Source of the DNA: Planotetraspora silvatica
GTDB lineage: Bacteria; Actinomycetota; Actinomycetes; Streptosporangiales; Streptosporangiaceae
Length of the DNA stretch: 58,702 nucleotides
NCBI RefSeq assembly: GCF_016863315.1
Contig: NZ_BOOQ01000061.1
Location: forward strand, 1-58,702
Direction: 5' to 3'
Positions 18,028-27,143 of this stretch are shown here, piece by piece (within the stretch, counting starts at the first letter, position 1; every line of letters begins with the position of its first letter). The notes under the pieces are model-generated. The model searched no databases. It was not told the origin of the DNA and saw only the letters and a program-made list of their open reading frames with translations. Position numbers and translations under genes: made by a program.

Positions 18028-19298
18028 GCGAGCGGCGGATGGCGGCCACCCGGTCGCCGGGGCTCGACTCCGGCCAGCTCCTGCTCATCTGCGCGGCCGG
18101 CATGCTGACCGTCGCGGGTATCTCCCACACGGCCGCGACCGGCCTGGTCGACTCGCAGGTGGCGATCGGGTTCGGCGTGCTGATCGCCGCGGGGGAGCTC
18201 GCCCGGCTGACCATGCCGGGGAACCGGGAGGTGGCGCCGGTCTCGACGGCCGCGTCCCTCGGATACGCGCTCCTCCTCGACGTCGGCGGCCGCGAGGCGA
18301 CCCAGTCGGCGTTGCAGGTCGTCGCGGTGATGTCGGTCGGCATGATCGCCGGCGCCCTGCCGCACATCGCCGTCGGCCGCCCTCCGCGTCTGGACGCGAT
18401 GGCCAGGCGGCTGCTCGCCGGTTCCCTGCTGGCCTTCGCCTACCGCCCGGTCGCGCATCCGCTCTACGAGGTGGCCGCGGCGGGTGACTGGTGGCCTGCC
18501 CTCGGGGTGATGGCGCTGCTCATCGCCGTGATGCTCACGGCCGACGTGGTGATCGCCGCGATGCTCCGCTCCGAGCAGGTCAGGACCGCGTTCGGCGTGG
18601 CCGTACGGGACGAGATCAGGATGGCGGCGCCGCTGGGCGCCGCGGTGGCCGCCTCCGGCATGCTCCTCGCGCTCGCCTCCCACAGCATGGACCTGACCGC
18701 GCTGCCGGCCTTCGCGGCGCCGCTGCTGGTCACGCAGGTGGCCTTCCGCAAGTACGCCGGGATCAGGGCCACCTATCTGCAGACCGTCCGGGCGCTGAGC
18801 CGGGTCACCGAGGTGGGCGGCTACGTCGAACCCGGCCACTCCCGCCGGGTCAGCCAGCTGTCCATCGCCATCGGCAGGGAGCTCGGCATGTCCGAGCCGC
18901 AACTGCTCGAGCTGGAGTACGCCGCCCTCATGCACGACATCGGCCAGCTCTCGCTGCGCGATCCGATTCCGGGCGGGGCCACCGTGCTGACCGACCCCGC
19001 GCAGGCCCGGCGCATCGCGGAGCTGGGCGCCGAGGTGATCAGGAAGACCGGCGTGCTCCACGGCGTCGCCGAGATCGTCCGGAGGCAGTGCGACCCGGTC
19101 GCCGAGTCGCCGCCCGCGGCCAGCCGGATCATCAAGGCGGCCAACGCGTACGACGACCTGGTGGGCGCGTCGACGGACAGGGACCGCGCGGCCGCCGCGC
19201 TGGAGCGGCTCCGTCTCGACGGCGGGACGGAGTACGATCCGATGGTCGTGGAGGCGATGGCCCGGGTGGTCGACCGGCTCACGATGACGCGCTTGTAG
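18024..19298 (+). CDS. membrane HD-domain protein with degenerate GYP motif
   Basis: 424-aa paralogue of the preceding gene: about eight N-terminal hydrophobic segments, then an HD domain (GHSRRVSQLSIAIGRELGM, LMHDIGQLSL). The usual HHExxDGxGYP is missing; the matching stretch reads VRRQCDPVAESPP. The HD pair is kept but the second metal-site His cluster and GYP loop are lost, so it may be a non-catalytic or altered partner. GTG 18024 overlaps the upstream stop; ATG 18039 is the alternative. Confidence 0.85.
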   Translation: MSERRMAATRSPGLDSGQLLLICAAGMLTVAGISHTAATGLVDSQVAIGFGVLIAAGELARLTMPGNREVAPVSTAASLGYALLLDVGGREATQSALQVVAVMSVGMIAGALPHIAVGRPPRLDAMARRLLAGSLLAFAYRPVAHPLYEVAAAGDWWPALGVMALLIAVMLTADVVIAAMLRSEQVRTAFGVAVRDEIRMAAPLGAAVAASGMLLALASHSMDLTALPAFAAPLLVTQVAFRKYAGIRATYLQTVRALSRVTEVGGYVEPGHSRRVSQLSIAIGRELGMSEPQLLELEYAALMHDIGQLSLRDPIPGGATVLTDPAQARRIAELGAEVIRKTGVLHGVAEIVRRQCDPVAESPPAASRIIKAANAYDDLVGASTDRDRAAAALERLRLDGGTEYDPMVVEAMARVVDRLTMTRL

Positions 19299-19431
19299 CA
19301 GACATATCACCGAAACGGGTTTTACGGGGTGCGCAGGCCGCGCTTTTTGTGGCGACCCTACAGATTCGCCTGTCGGGTTCAGTTGGAAACGATCGGCGGT
19401 CGACCTCGGGAATCGCCATAAGGTGGGCTGC

Positions 19432-20784
19432 GTGTTCGACTCAGTCCTCGTCGCCAATCGTGGCGAAATCGCGCGGCGGATCATCCGTACGGTGCAGCGG
19501 ATGGGGCTGCGCGCGATCGCGGTCCACTCCGAGGCGGATGCCGACCTGCCCTTCGTCACCGAGGCGGACGACGCCGTCCTGCTCGGACCGGCCGCTCCCG
19601 CCCAGAGCTATCTCGACGTGGACAAGGTCATCGCCGCCGCCCGCGCCACCGGCGCACAGGCGGTCCACCCGGGCTACGGCTTCCTGGCCGAGAACGCGTC
19701 CTTCGCCCGTGCGGTGACCGAGGCGGGGCTCGTCTGGATCGGGCCGGCACCCGAGGCCATCGAGCGGATGGGCGACAAGATCAACGCCCGGAACATGATG
19801 GAGTCGGCCGGAGTCCCGGTCGCCGCCGGAACCCGTGAGCCGGTGGGGGCGCTCACGGAGGCCGTGCGGGCGGCCGAGCGGATCGGCTACCCGGTCATGG
19901 TGAAGACCGCGGGCGGCGGCGGTGGGATCGGCATGGGCGTCGCGCACGACGAGGAGTCGCTCGGCAAGGCCTTCGAGCAGGCGTCCCGTGCGGCCGCCAG
20001 GTTCGGCGGGGCGCAGGACGGCGAGAGCCCGGCGATCCTGCTGGAGCGCTACATCGAGCGCGCACGGCACGTGGAGATCCAGATCCTCGGCCTCGCCGAC
20101 GGCACCGTGGTCGCGCTCGGGGAGCGGGACTGCTCGGTCCAGCGCCGCCACCAGAAGGTGGTCGAGGAGAGCCCGTCACCCGGCATCACCGGCGATCTGC
20201 GCGAGCGCATGCTGGCCGCGGCGGTGCGTGCGGGTGAGACGGTCGGCTACCGCGGCGCGGGCACCGTGGAGTGCCTGGTGGACGCCGACGCGCAGGACTT
20301 CGTGTTCCTGGAGATGAACACCCGCCTGCAGGTCGAGCACCCGGTCACCGAATCGGTCACCGGCCTCGATCTGGTCGAGCATCAGATCCGGATCGCCGCG
20401 GGCGAGGTCTACGCCCTGGAGTCGAGTCCGGGCGGCCACGCGATCGAGTTCCGCGTGTACGCGGAGGACCCCAAGCGCTTCCTCCCCGGGCCGGGGAAGA
20501 TCGACATGTGGGAGGAACCCTCAGGTGAGGGCGTGCGGGTCGACTCCGGGTACGTGGCGGGCAACGTCGTCACCCCGTTCTATGATCCGCTGATGGCCAA
20601 GCTCTGCGTCCACGGCGCGACCCGCGAGGAGGCCCTGGCCCGGGCCCGTACGGCCATAGCCGCCTTCAAGGTGGAGGGGCCCAAGAACAATCTGCCATTC
20701 TGTGCCGAACTGCTGGACGACCCCGAGTTCGTGAGCGGGGACTACGACACCGGGCTGGTTTCCCGGATGAGGAAAGCCCGATAG
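19432..20784 (+). CDS. accC: acetyl/acyl-CoA carboxylase, biotin carboxylase subunit
   Basis: About 450 aa, the size of stand-alone AccC. It has FDSVLVANRGEIARRIIRT at the start, HPGYGFLAENA, the ATP-grasp Gly-rich loop MVKTAGGGGGIGMG, ERDCSVQRRHQKVVEE and EMNTRLQVEHPVTE. It carboxylates biotin on a carrier using ATP and bicarbonate. GTG 19432 is favoured (AAGG eight bases before); GTG 19423 is the alternative. It is followed 25 bp later by a 70-aa biotinyl carrier, but no carboxyltransferase gene is nearby. Confidence 0.93.
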   Translation: MFDSVLVANRGEIARRIIRTVQRMGLRAIAVHSEADADLPFVTEADDAVLLGPAAPAQSYLDVDKVIAAARATGAQAVHPGYGFLAENASFARAVTEAGLVWIGPAPEAIERMGDKINARNMMESAGVPVAAGTREPVGALTEAVRAAERIGYPVMVKTAGGGGGIGMGVAHDEESLGKAFEQASRAAARFGGAQDGESPAILLERYIERARHVEIQILGLADGTVVALGERDCSVQRRHQKVVEESPSPGITGDLRERMLAAAVRAGETVGYRGAGTVECLVDADAQDFVFLEMNTRLQVEHPVTESVTGLDLVEHQIRIAAGEVYALESSPGGHAIEFRVYAEDPKRFLPGPGKIDMWEEPSGEGVRVDSGYVAGNVVTPFYDPLMAKLCVHGATREEALARARTAIAAFKVEGPKNNLPFCAELLDDPEFVSGDYDTGLVSRMRKAR

Positions 20785-20809
20785 TTGATCGCGATGGAGG
20801 GGAGTTCCA

Positions 20810-21022
20810 GTGGCCGAGGTGCGCGCCGAGATGGTGGCGAACGTCTGGAAGATCGTCGTCGCCGAGGGTGACACGGTCGAGGAGGGTGACACGCTCGTCA
20901 TCCTGGAGTCGATGAAGATGGAGATCCCGGTCCTCGCCGAGGACTCCGGGGTCGTGGCCCAGTTGAAGGTCGCCGAGGGCGACGTCATCCAGGAGGGCCA
21001 CCTGATCGCCGTCATCGAGTGA
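20810..21022 (+). CDS. stand-alone biotin/lipoyl attachment domain protein
   Basis: 70-aa protein that is only a biotinyl domain, with the biotinylated Lys in ESMKMEIP and the usual symmetrical beta hairpins (EGDTVEEGDTLVILE, EGDVIQEGHLIAVIE). It resembles mycobacterial TB7.3 (Rv3221c). The GTG start follows GGAGGGGAG. It is next to the biotin carboxylase and is therefore a probable carrier for it. Confidence 0.93.
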   Translation: MAEVRAEMVANVWKIVVAEGDTVEEGDTLVILESMKMEIPVLAEDSGVVAQLKVAEGDVIQEGHLIAVIE

Positions 21023-21031
21023 CGGCGCGGG

Positions 21032-21409
21032 TCACAGGCGCGACAGGAACCTTTCGCGGTCCACGATCACACGCTCGATGGTGCCGGTGCCCACGAGGAC
21101 GCCCCTCTTGTCGACGGCCATGATCGAGAAGACCAGCCTCCTGCCGTCCACCTCGGTCAGCTCGGCCGCGATCTCCACGTGCATCCCGACCGGGCTCGGT
21201 GCGATGTGCTCCAGATGGACCTTCGTGCCGACCGAGGTCTGGCCGGGCGCGAGATAGTGCTGGACCGCCTTCACCGTGGCGCCCTCGGCGAACGAGAGCA
21301 GCCGCGGCGTGCCCAGGACCGGCACGTCACCGCTGCCCACCCGGATCGCGGTGTCCTCCCGCTCCACCATGATGAGGACCTCGGAGCGCAGGCCAGGAGC
21401 CAGTGTCAT
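21032..21409 (-). CDS. hotdog thioesterase, FlK-like
   Basis: 125-aa hotdog-fold protein resembling the fluoroacetyl-CoA thioesterase/4-hydroxybenzoyl-CoA thioesterase group ([54 protein letters not shown]). Substrate unknown; an acyl-CoA is likely. It converges on the carrier gene (9-bp gap) and is divergent from bsaP. Confidence 0.8.
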   Translation of the reverse strand: MTLAPGLRSEVLIMVEREDTAIRVGSGDVPVLGTPRLLSFAEGATVKAVQHYLAPGQTSVGTKVHLEHIAPSPVGMHVEIAAELTEVDGRRLVFSIMAVDKRGVLVGTGTIERVIVDRERFLSRL

Positions 21410-21447
21410 ACGTGCCAGCCTATTCGGGGCCGATTAAGGTGATGACC

Positions 21448-21630
21448 GTGGACCCCTTCTGCGATCACTGCGGCCGGCCGGCCGCCGAGGGTGATCACGC
21501 CGCATGTCTTGCCGCCCGGGCGATGGAGCCGCCGCGCTACTGCCCGCGGTGCCGTCGTCGCATGGTGGTGCAGGTCACTCCACGGAGCTGGTCGGCACGC
21601 TGCTCCGAGCACGGCAGTGCGGCGGGGTGA
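21448..21630 (+). CDS. bsaP: biotin synthase auxiliary protein BsaP
   Basis: Small Cys-rich protein, about 60 aa from GTG 21448. Two CxxC pairs (CDHCG and CPRC), a lone Cys in [10 protein letters not shown], the block [17 protein letters not shown], and a final Cys in SARCSEHG match the actinobacterial BsaP family, reported in mycobacteria to be needed by BioB, probably for its auxiliary iron-sulfur cluster. GTG 21448 lies eight bases after AAGG; ATG 21442 is also possible. It is not in the bio operon but about 1.8 kb from bioB, on the opposite strand. Confidence 0.82.
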   Translation: MDPFCDHCGRPAAEGDHAACLAARAMEPPRYCPRCRRRMVVQVTPRSWSARCSEHGSAAG

Positions 21631-21648
21631 GCCGCCGCACCGCCTCGG

Positions 21649-21684
21649 CGAGCCCACGGCCCTGACAGGGGGCCGGGGCTCGCG
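21649..21684. terminator. bidirectional terminator hairpin
   Basis: GCGAGCCC pairs with GGGCTCGC, and inside it GGCCC pairs with GGGCC, giving a GC-rich hairpin in the convergent gap between bsaP (+) and the ThDP enzyme (-). There is no clear T-run. Confidence 0.6.
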
Positions 21685-21687
21685 CGT

Positions 21688-23334
21688 TCACACCCCGGTG
21701 GTGTTCCGGGGGTAGGCGACCTCCGGGTCGGTGGCGATGTTCACCAGGTACGGCACGCCGGAGTCGAACGCACGCTGCAGCGCGGGCGCGATCTCCGTCG
21801 GGGACGTCACCAGTTCGCCGGCGCCGCCGAGGGCGGTGACCACCTGGTCGTATCGGGTCTGCGGCTGAAGCTCGGCCGCCACGTCATAGCCGTACAACAT
21901 CTGCATGGGGTGCTTCTCCAGGCCCCACATGCCGTTGTTGCCGCAGATCATGACGACGGGCAGCTTGTGCCGTACCAGGGTGTCGACGTCCATGAGCGAG
22001 AACCCGGCCGCGCCGTCCCCGAGGAGCAGGACGACCTGCGAGGAGGGCCGCGCGACGCGGGCCGCGATGGAGTACCCGAGCCCGGTCCCGAGGCAGCCGT
22101 ACGGACCCGGGTCGAGCCAGTTGCCGGGCTTGCGGGGCTCGACGTACTTGCCCGCGTAGGACACGAAGTCGCCGCCGTCGCCGATCACCACGGCGTCGTC
22201 GGCCAGCAGCCGGCCGAGCTCGCCGTAGATGCGCATGGGGTGGATCGGGTCGGAGTCCGACTCCATGAGGGGCAGGTCCGCCGCGATCGCGGCAGCGGCC
22301 GTCTCGGCCAGCTTGGTCAGCCACGGGGCAAAGGCCCTGGGGTTCACACCGGCCGTCCCGCACGCCTTGGAGAGGCTCCAGAAGAGCACCGACAGGTCGC
22401 CCGCCGCCGACCCGGACAGACCGGTGTGCGTGGCGATCTGGGAGGGCGCGTCGCCGATGTGGACGACCTTGGCGAGCGGCGCACCGTTCTTGCCGCCGAA
22501 CCAGCCGTAGCCGAGGCGGAAGTCGAGCGGGGCGCCGACGACGATCACAAGGTCCGCCTGCCCGAAGGCGGTTCCGCGCGCCCGCGTGACGAGCAACTCG
22601 TGGCCGGCGGGCAGGATGCCCCGGCCCTGGCCGTTCGGGATGACGGGGAGGCGGAACTCCTCGGCGAAGTCGCGCGCGGCCTCCTCCGCCCGTTCCATCC
22701 ACACGTCCGAGCCCAGCACGAGCACCGGGCGCTCGGCCTCGGCGATCAGCCGTGCGATCTGGGCGAGGGCCTCCTCGTCCGGTTCGAGCGGCGACGGGCT
22801 CAGCGTCTGCGTGGCGTGCTCGGCCGAGGGTGAGAAAAGGTCGTCCATGTAGAAGTCCAGGAAGACCGGCCCGCGGTGGGGGGCGACGGCTGTGCGGAAG
22901 GCCATCTCGACGTCCTGCCCGATGGAGTCCGCGCCGGACCCGGTGAAGGCGAGCTTGGTGATGGGTTCCAGCAGCGGCGGATGGTCCATCTCCTGCAGCG
23001 CGCCCGATCCCCACCGGGACCGCGGAGCCCGGCCGCCGAGCACGACCACGGGAGACCCGTTGAAGTGGGCCGTGGCCACTCCGGAGACGCCGTTGGTGAT
23101 GCCCGGGCCGGCGGTGAGCACCGCCAGGCCCGGCTTTCTCGTCAGGCGCGCGGTCGCCTCGGCGGCGAAGACCGCACTCTGCTCATGGCGGACGTCGAGA
23201 ATGCGCATGTCTTCGTGCACGGCCCCGTCATAGAGGGGGAAGACATGCCCGCCGGACAACGTGAACATCGTCTCGACGCCGTAGGCCTGAGAAACGGCGA
23301 CCGCGATGTCGCCGGCGTGCTTGGGGGACTCCAT
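21688..23334 (-). CDS. thiamine diphosphate-dependent acetolactate synthase-like enzyme
   Basis: 548-aa ThDP enzyme. The N-terminal PYR domain (GVETMFTLSGGHVFPLYDG, RHEQSAVFAAEATARL with catalytic Glu, LTAGPGITNG), a central domain, and the C-terminal ThDP domain with GDGAAGFSLMDVDTLVRHKLPVV... (GDG-x-N type metal site, positions about 22005-21950) are all present. It resembles the IlvG/oxalyl-CoA decarboxylase-like group rather than biosynthetic IlvB, and no regulatory subunit is nearby. The reaction is uncertain. It lies downstream of bioB on the same strand, across an 88-bp gap. Confidence 0.85.
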   Translation of the reverse strand: MESPKHAGDIAVAVSQAYGVETMFTLSGGHVFPLYDGAVHEDMRILDVRHEQSAVFAAEATARLTRKPGLAVLTAGPGITNGVSGVATAHFNGSPVVVLGGRAPRSRWGSGALQEMDHPPLLEPITKLAFTGSGADSIGQDVEMAFRTAVAPHRGPVFLDFYMDDLFSPSAEHATQTLSPSPLEPDEEALAQIARLIAEAERPVLVLGSDVWMERAEEAARDFAEEFRLPVIPNGQGRGILPAGHELLVTRARGTAFGQADLVIVVGAPLDFRLGYGWFGGKNGAPLAKVVHIGDAPSQIATHTGLSGSAAGDLSVLFWSLSKACGTAGVNPRAFAPWLTKLAETAAAAIAADLPLMESDSDPIHPMRIYGELGRLLADDAVVIGDGGDFVSYAGKYVEPRKPGNWLDPGPYGCLGTGLGYSIAARVARPSSQVVLLLGDGAAGFSLMDVDTLVRHKLPVVMICGNNGMWGLEKHPMQMLYGYDVAAELQPQTRYDQVVTALGGAGELVTSPTEIAPALQRAFDSGVPYLVNIATDPEVAYPRNTTGV

Positions 23335-23422
23335 GCGGTGAACCTACCAGTCAGTCACTTAGCCGGTTTGGGCTCTTGGTCTGGCAGAACTTCCCCGAAT
23401 CGACGCGTTGACACCCCGTCCT

Positions 23423-24463
23423 CTACAAGGTGTCGGACAGCGCCCTGATCGGCATCTTCAGGTCGGCCAGCAGCCCGAGGTCCTGCTCGGGTGAGCGCCC
23501 GAGCGTGGTCAGATAGTTCCCCACGATGATCGCGTTGATGCCACCGAGCATGCCGTCGCGCGTGCCGAGGTCGCCGAGCGTGAGCTCGCGTCCTCCCGCG
23601 TAGCGCAGGATCGTGCGCGGCAGCGCGAGGCGGAACGTCGCGATCGTCTTGAGCGCCTCGGCGCCCTCCACGAGCGGGTAGTCGGAGAACGGCGTGCCGG
23701 GACGCGGGTTGAGGAAGTTGAGCGGCACCTCGTCGGGCGCCAGTTCGCCGAGCTGTGCGGCGAACTCGGCCCGCTGCTCCAGGGTCTCGCCCATGCCGAC
23801 GATGCCGCCGCAGCACAGCTCCATGCCGGCCTCGCGCACCATCAGGCAGGTGTCCCAGCGTTCCTCCCAGGAGTGGGTCGTCACCACGTGGGAGAAGTGG
23901 GAGCGCGCGGTCTCCAGGTTGTGGTTGTAGCGGTGGACTCCCATCTCGGCGAGCTCGTCGACCTGGGCCTGGGTGAGCATGCCCAGAGAGCAGGCGACGT
24001 TGATGTCCACGGCCTCGCGGATGGCCTTCACGCCTTCGCGCACCTGGTCCATGAGCCGCCGGTCCGGGCCGCGCACGGCCGCGACGATGCAGAACTCCGT
24101 CGCTCCGGTCCGCGCGGTCTCGACCGCCGCCTGGACCAGCGAGGGGATGTCCAGCCAGGCGGCCCTGACGGGGGAGGAGAACTGGCCCGACTGCGAGCAG
24201 AAGTGGCAGTCCTCGGGGCAGCCGCCGGTCTTGAGGGAGATGATCCCCTCGACCTCGACCTCCGGGCCGCACCACTTCATCCGCACCTCATGGGCCAGGG
24301 CGAGCAACTCGGGCAGGCGCTCGTCGGGCAACGTCAGGCATGCCAGAGCCTGTGCCGCGTCGAGTCCCTTGCCCTGCTCCAGCACCTGGGCACGGGCGAT
24401 TTCCACGATGTCGGTTTCCAACAGGCTCCGTTCCGCTTCAGGCGACTGCGGGGTTTCGGTCAC
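23423..24463 (-). CDS. bioB: biotin synthase
   Basis: Radical-SAM enzyme that inserts sulfur into dethiobiotin; 346 aa. The SAM cluster motif is [12 protein letters not shown]. Other BioB blocks are [44 protein letters not shown] and the C-terminal [17 protein letters not shown] 24463 overlaps the bioD stop by 4 bp. It is the last gene of the bioF-regulator-bioD-bioB operon. Confidence 0.97.
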   Translation of the reverse strand: MTETPQSPEAERSLLETDIVEIARAQVLEQGKGLDAAQALACLTLPDERLPELLALAHEVRMKWCGPEVEVEGIISLKTGGCPEDCHFCSQSGQFSSPVRAAWLDIPSLVQAAVETARTGATEFCIVAAVRGPDRRLMDQVREGVKAIREAVDINVACSLGMLTQAQVDELAEMGVHRYNHNLETARSHFSHVVTTHSWEERWDTCLMVREAGMELCCGGIVGMGETLEQRAEFAAQLGELAPDEVPLNFLNPRPGTPFSDYPLVEGAEALKTIATFRLALPRTILRYAGGRELTLGDLGTRDGMLGGINAIIVGNYLTTLGRSPEQDLGLLADLKMPIRALSDTL

Positions 24464-25182
24464 AACGAAAGCTTAAAGGTCGAGCGGAATCCGGAGGGAT
24501 CGAACACACCCCCAAGGGTGGAGGCGAGGCAGGAGCGGGCCACACGGGCGAAGTCCTCCCTGGTCAGCGCACCGGAACCCTCCGGCAGCGCGCCGGCGAG
24601 AGGGCGTGCGGTGAGCATCTCCAAGTCGGCGACGTTACACCGCTCGGCCAGGCCGGGATCGGCGGGCCACGAGCCGATCACCACTCCGGCCAGTTCGAGG
24701 CCGCGGCCCGCCATGGCCTCCAGCGTGAGCGCGGTGTGGTTGAGCGTGCCCAGCGCGGCCCGCGCCACCACCACGACCGGCGCGCGGAGCTCCCTGGCCA
24801 GGTCCGCCAGAGTCCCGCCGTCCTCGTCGAAGCGGACGAGCAGGCCCCCGGCGCCTTCCACGATCACGAGCCGGTGCGACTCGGCGAGCTCACGGACGCG
24901 CGAGGCGGCCGCGGACGGCGACATCGGCGGCAGGCCCGCCACCCGTGCCGCGGCCGCGGGGGAGAGCGGGTCGGGGAACCGGGCGAACTCGAACGTCGTG
25001 GTGACCCCCGACAGCCGGATCACCTCGTCGAGGTCGCCCGGCTCACCCGCGACCACACCGGTCTGCGCGGGCTTCACGACCGCGACGGCTGCGCCTCTTT
25101 CCCGGGCGAGCGCGGCGATGGCGGCCGTCACCACCGTCTTGCCGACTCCTGTGTCCGTGCCGGTGACAACGAGAATGCTCAT
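24460..25182 (-). CDS. bioD: dethiobiotin synthetase
   Basis: ATP-dependent carboxylase closing the ureido ring of dethiobiotin; 240 aa. The P-loop [19 protein letters not shown] is followed by VKPAQTGV and [16 protein letters not shown] 25182 is preferred over the GTG one codon earlier. It starts 16 bp after the DasR-like gene and overlaps bioB by 4 bp. Confidence 0.95.
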   Translation of the reverse strand: MSILVVTGTDTGVGKTVVTAAIAALARERGAAVAVVKPAQTGVVAGEPGDLDEVIRLSGVTTTFEFARFPDPLSPAAAARVAGLPPMSPSAAASRVRELAESHRLVIVEGAGGLLVRFDEDGGTLADLARELRAPVVVVARAALGTLNHTALTLEAMAGRGLELAGVVIGSWPADPGLAERCNVADLEMLTARPLAGALPEGSGALTREDFARVARSCLASTLGGVFDPSGFRSTFKLSL

Positions 25183-25198
25183 CACCGCAGCGTAGGAC

Positions 25199-25927
25199 CT
25201 ACGGCCTCCTGAGGCGCGTCACGAACTTGTAGCGGTCGCCGCGATAGAGCGACTGGGCGAACTCGACCGGGTTCCCGTCGGCGTCGAAGGCGTGCCGGGT
25301 CAGCATGAGCATGGGCAGGCCGACGTCCACGCCGAGGATCTGCGCGTCGTACGGCGTGGCCAGCACGGTCTCGATGACCTCCTCCGCGTCGGTGAGCCGC
25401 ACGTTGTAGGCGGTGTGCAGCGTCTCGTAGAGCGAGGAGTGGCCTTCGAGCTCGCGCCTGAGGCGGGGGAAACGCCGCGCCGACAAGTGGGTGGTGTCGA
25501 TCGACATCGGCTCGCCGTTGGCCAGGCGCAGGCGGTGGACCCGCAACACGCGGCCGCCCGGGTTGATCGCGAGCCGCCGTCCCAGGGCCTCGTCGGCCGT
25601 GACGTAGCTGATGTCGAGGATCTTGGTGTCGGGCTCGAGGCCGACCGTCCGCAGATCGCCGGTGTACGACGTGAGCTGGAGGACCTGGGCGACCTTGGGC
25701 TGGGCCACGAACGTGCCCTTGCCCTGGATCCGCAGCAGCCGGCCCTCGACCACGAGCTCGGAAAGAGCCTGGCGGACCGTCGTCCTCGACGTCTCGAAAC
25801 GTACGGCGAGGGTCCGCTCCGGAGGCAGGGCGCTGCCCGGAGGCAGGCTCTTGGTGAGCTCCAGCAGGTTCCGCTTGACGTCGTAGTACTTGGGAACTCT
25901 GGGAGAGTCGTCGCTGTGCTCCGTCAC
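25199..25927 (-). CDS. GntR-family (HutC/UTRA) regulator, DasR-like
   Basis: 242-aa regulator. The N-terminal winged helix ([33 protein letters not shown]) leads into a UTRA effector domain ending [12 protein letters not shown]. Stretches such as [29 protein letters not shown] and [15 protein letters not shown] are very close to Streptomyces DasR, the GlcNAc-phosphate-responsive regulator. Its GTG overlaps the bioF stop by 4 bp and bioD follows 16 bp later, so it is embedded in the biotin operon. A biotin-operon regulator is the other reading. Confidence 0.9.
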   Translation of the reverse strand: MTEHSDDSPRVPKYYDVKRNLLELTKSLPPGSALPPERTLAVRFETSRTTVRQALSELVVEGRLLRIQGKGTFVAQPKVAQVLQLTSYTGDLRTVGLEPDTKILDISYVTADEALGRRLAINPGGRVLRVHRLRLANGEPMSIDTTHLSARRFPRLRRELEGHSSLYETLHTAYNVRLTDAEEVIETVLATPYDAQILGVDVGLPMLMLTRHAFDADGNPVEFAQSLYRGDRYKFVTRLRRP

Positions 25928-27084
25928 GTGTCCACCTTCAGCTCGGCCACAGCGGTGAGCGCGCCCCTGACCGCCGCGAGATCATCGGACCTCAGATCGG
26001 CCCGGGCGGTCAACCTGAGGCTGGACCGGCCACGGGGCACTGATGGTGGACGGAAGCATCCCACGCGTATGCCGCGTTCCGCACACAGGTTCGCCGCCGC
26101 CAGCGCGAGTTGCGGCGGGCCGAGCACCACGGGCACCACGGCCGCCGCCGGTTCGCTGGTCTCCAGACCCGCCTCACGGGCCATGCCGGCAAGGGCGCGG
26201 GCTCTCGAAAGGGCCTGTCGGGGCAGGTCGGGTGACTCTTCCAGGATGTCGAGCGCGGCCAGCGCCGCCCCCACGCAGCCAGGGGCGAGACCGGTGTCGA
26301 AGATGAACGAGCGGCCCGTGTCGACGAGCGTCTCGATCACCTCGGGGGCCCCCAGCACGGCGCCTCCCTGGGATCCCAGTGACTTGGAGAGCGTGACGGT
26401 TCTCACAATATGAGAATCCCCCGAAAGGCCCGCTTCGTGAACCGCCCCCCTGCCCCGATCGCCGACGACGCCCAGCGCGTGTGCCTCGTCCACGATGAGC
26501 AGCGCGCCGTGCCGTACGGCCACCGCGTGCAGCCGGCGGAGCGGCGCGAGGTCGCCGTCGACGGAGAAGACGGCGTCGGTCACGACGATCGCGTGCTCCT
26601 CGGAGCGCTCGGCCAGGACCTTGGCGACGGCGTCGACGTCGCCGTGCGGGGTCACGGCCACCCGCGACCGGGACAGGCGGCAGGCGTCGACGATCGAGGC
26701 GTGGTTGCCGGAGTCGGAGACCACCAGGCCGCCTCGTGCCAGCGCGGCGACCGCTCCCAGGTTGGCGAGATAGCCGGAGGAGAACACGAGGGCGCGGTCG
26801 GCTCCGGTGAACGCCGCCAGCCGCTCCTCCAGATCGGCATGGAGCCGGGTGGTTCCCGTCACCAGTCGCGAGCCGGTCGAGCCCGTTCCCCACTCGCGGG
26901 TCGCCCGGACGGCCGCCTCCACCAGGCGCTCGTCCCTGGACAGGCCCAGATAGTCGTTGGAGGCCAGGTCAAGTAGGCCGTCATGGTCGGGGGTCCGCGG
27001 GCGCAGGACCCGCCGGAGGCCTGCCGACTCCCGCTCGGCGGAGGCTGTGCGCAATCTGTCGAGCGGTCGCGTCATGGAGTGCAT
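25924..27084 (-). CDS. bioF: 8-amino-7-oxononanoate synthase
   Basis: PLP enzyme condensing pimeloyl thioester with alanine; 386 aa. It has [53 protein letters not shown] and the PLP lysine segment [17 protein letters not shown] 27084 or 27075; neither has a clear ribosome site. It heads the operon. Only 59 bp separate it from pdtaS, so the two divergent promoters must share that gap. bioA and the pimeloyl genes are not in the window. Confidence 0.95.
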   Translation of the reverse strand: MHSMTRPLDRLRTASAERESAGLRRVLRPRTPDHDGLLDLASNDYLGLSRDERLVEAAVRATREWGTGSTGSRLVTGTTRLHADLEERLAAFTGADRALVFSSGYLANLGAVAALARGGLVVSDSGNHASIVDACRLSRSRVAVTPHGDVDAVAKVLAERSEEHAIVVTDAVFSVDGDLAPLRRLHAVAVRHGALLIVDEAHALGVVGDRGRGAVHEAGLSGDSHIVRTVTLSKSLGSQGGAVLGAPEVIETLVDTGRSFIFDTGLAPGCVGAALAALDILEESPDLPRQALSRARALAGMAREAGLETSEPAAAVVPVVLGPPQLALAAANLCAERGIRVGCFRPPSVPRGRSSLRLTARADLRSDDLAAVRGALTAVAELKVDT

Positions 27085-27143
27085 ACTGCCAGGTGACAGA
27101 GGTCGATTCGCTTTCGGGCGGCATCACGTCGCATCATGCACAC

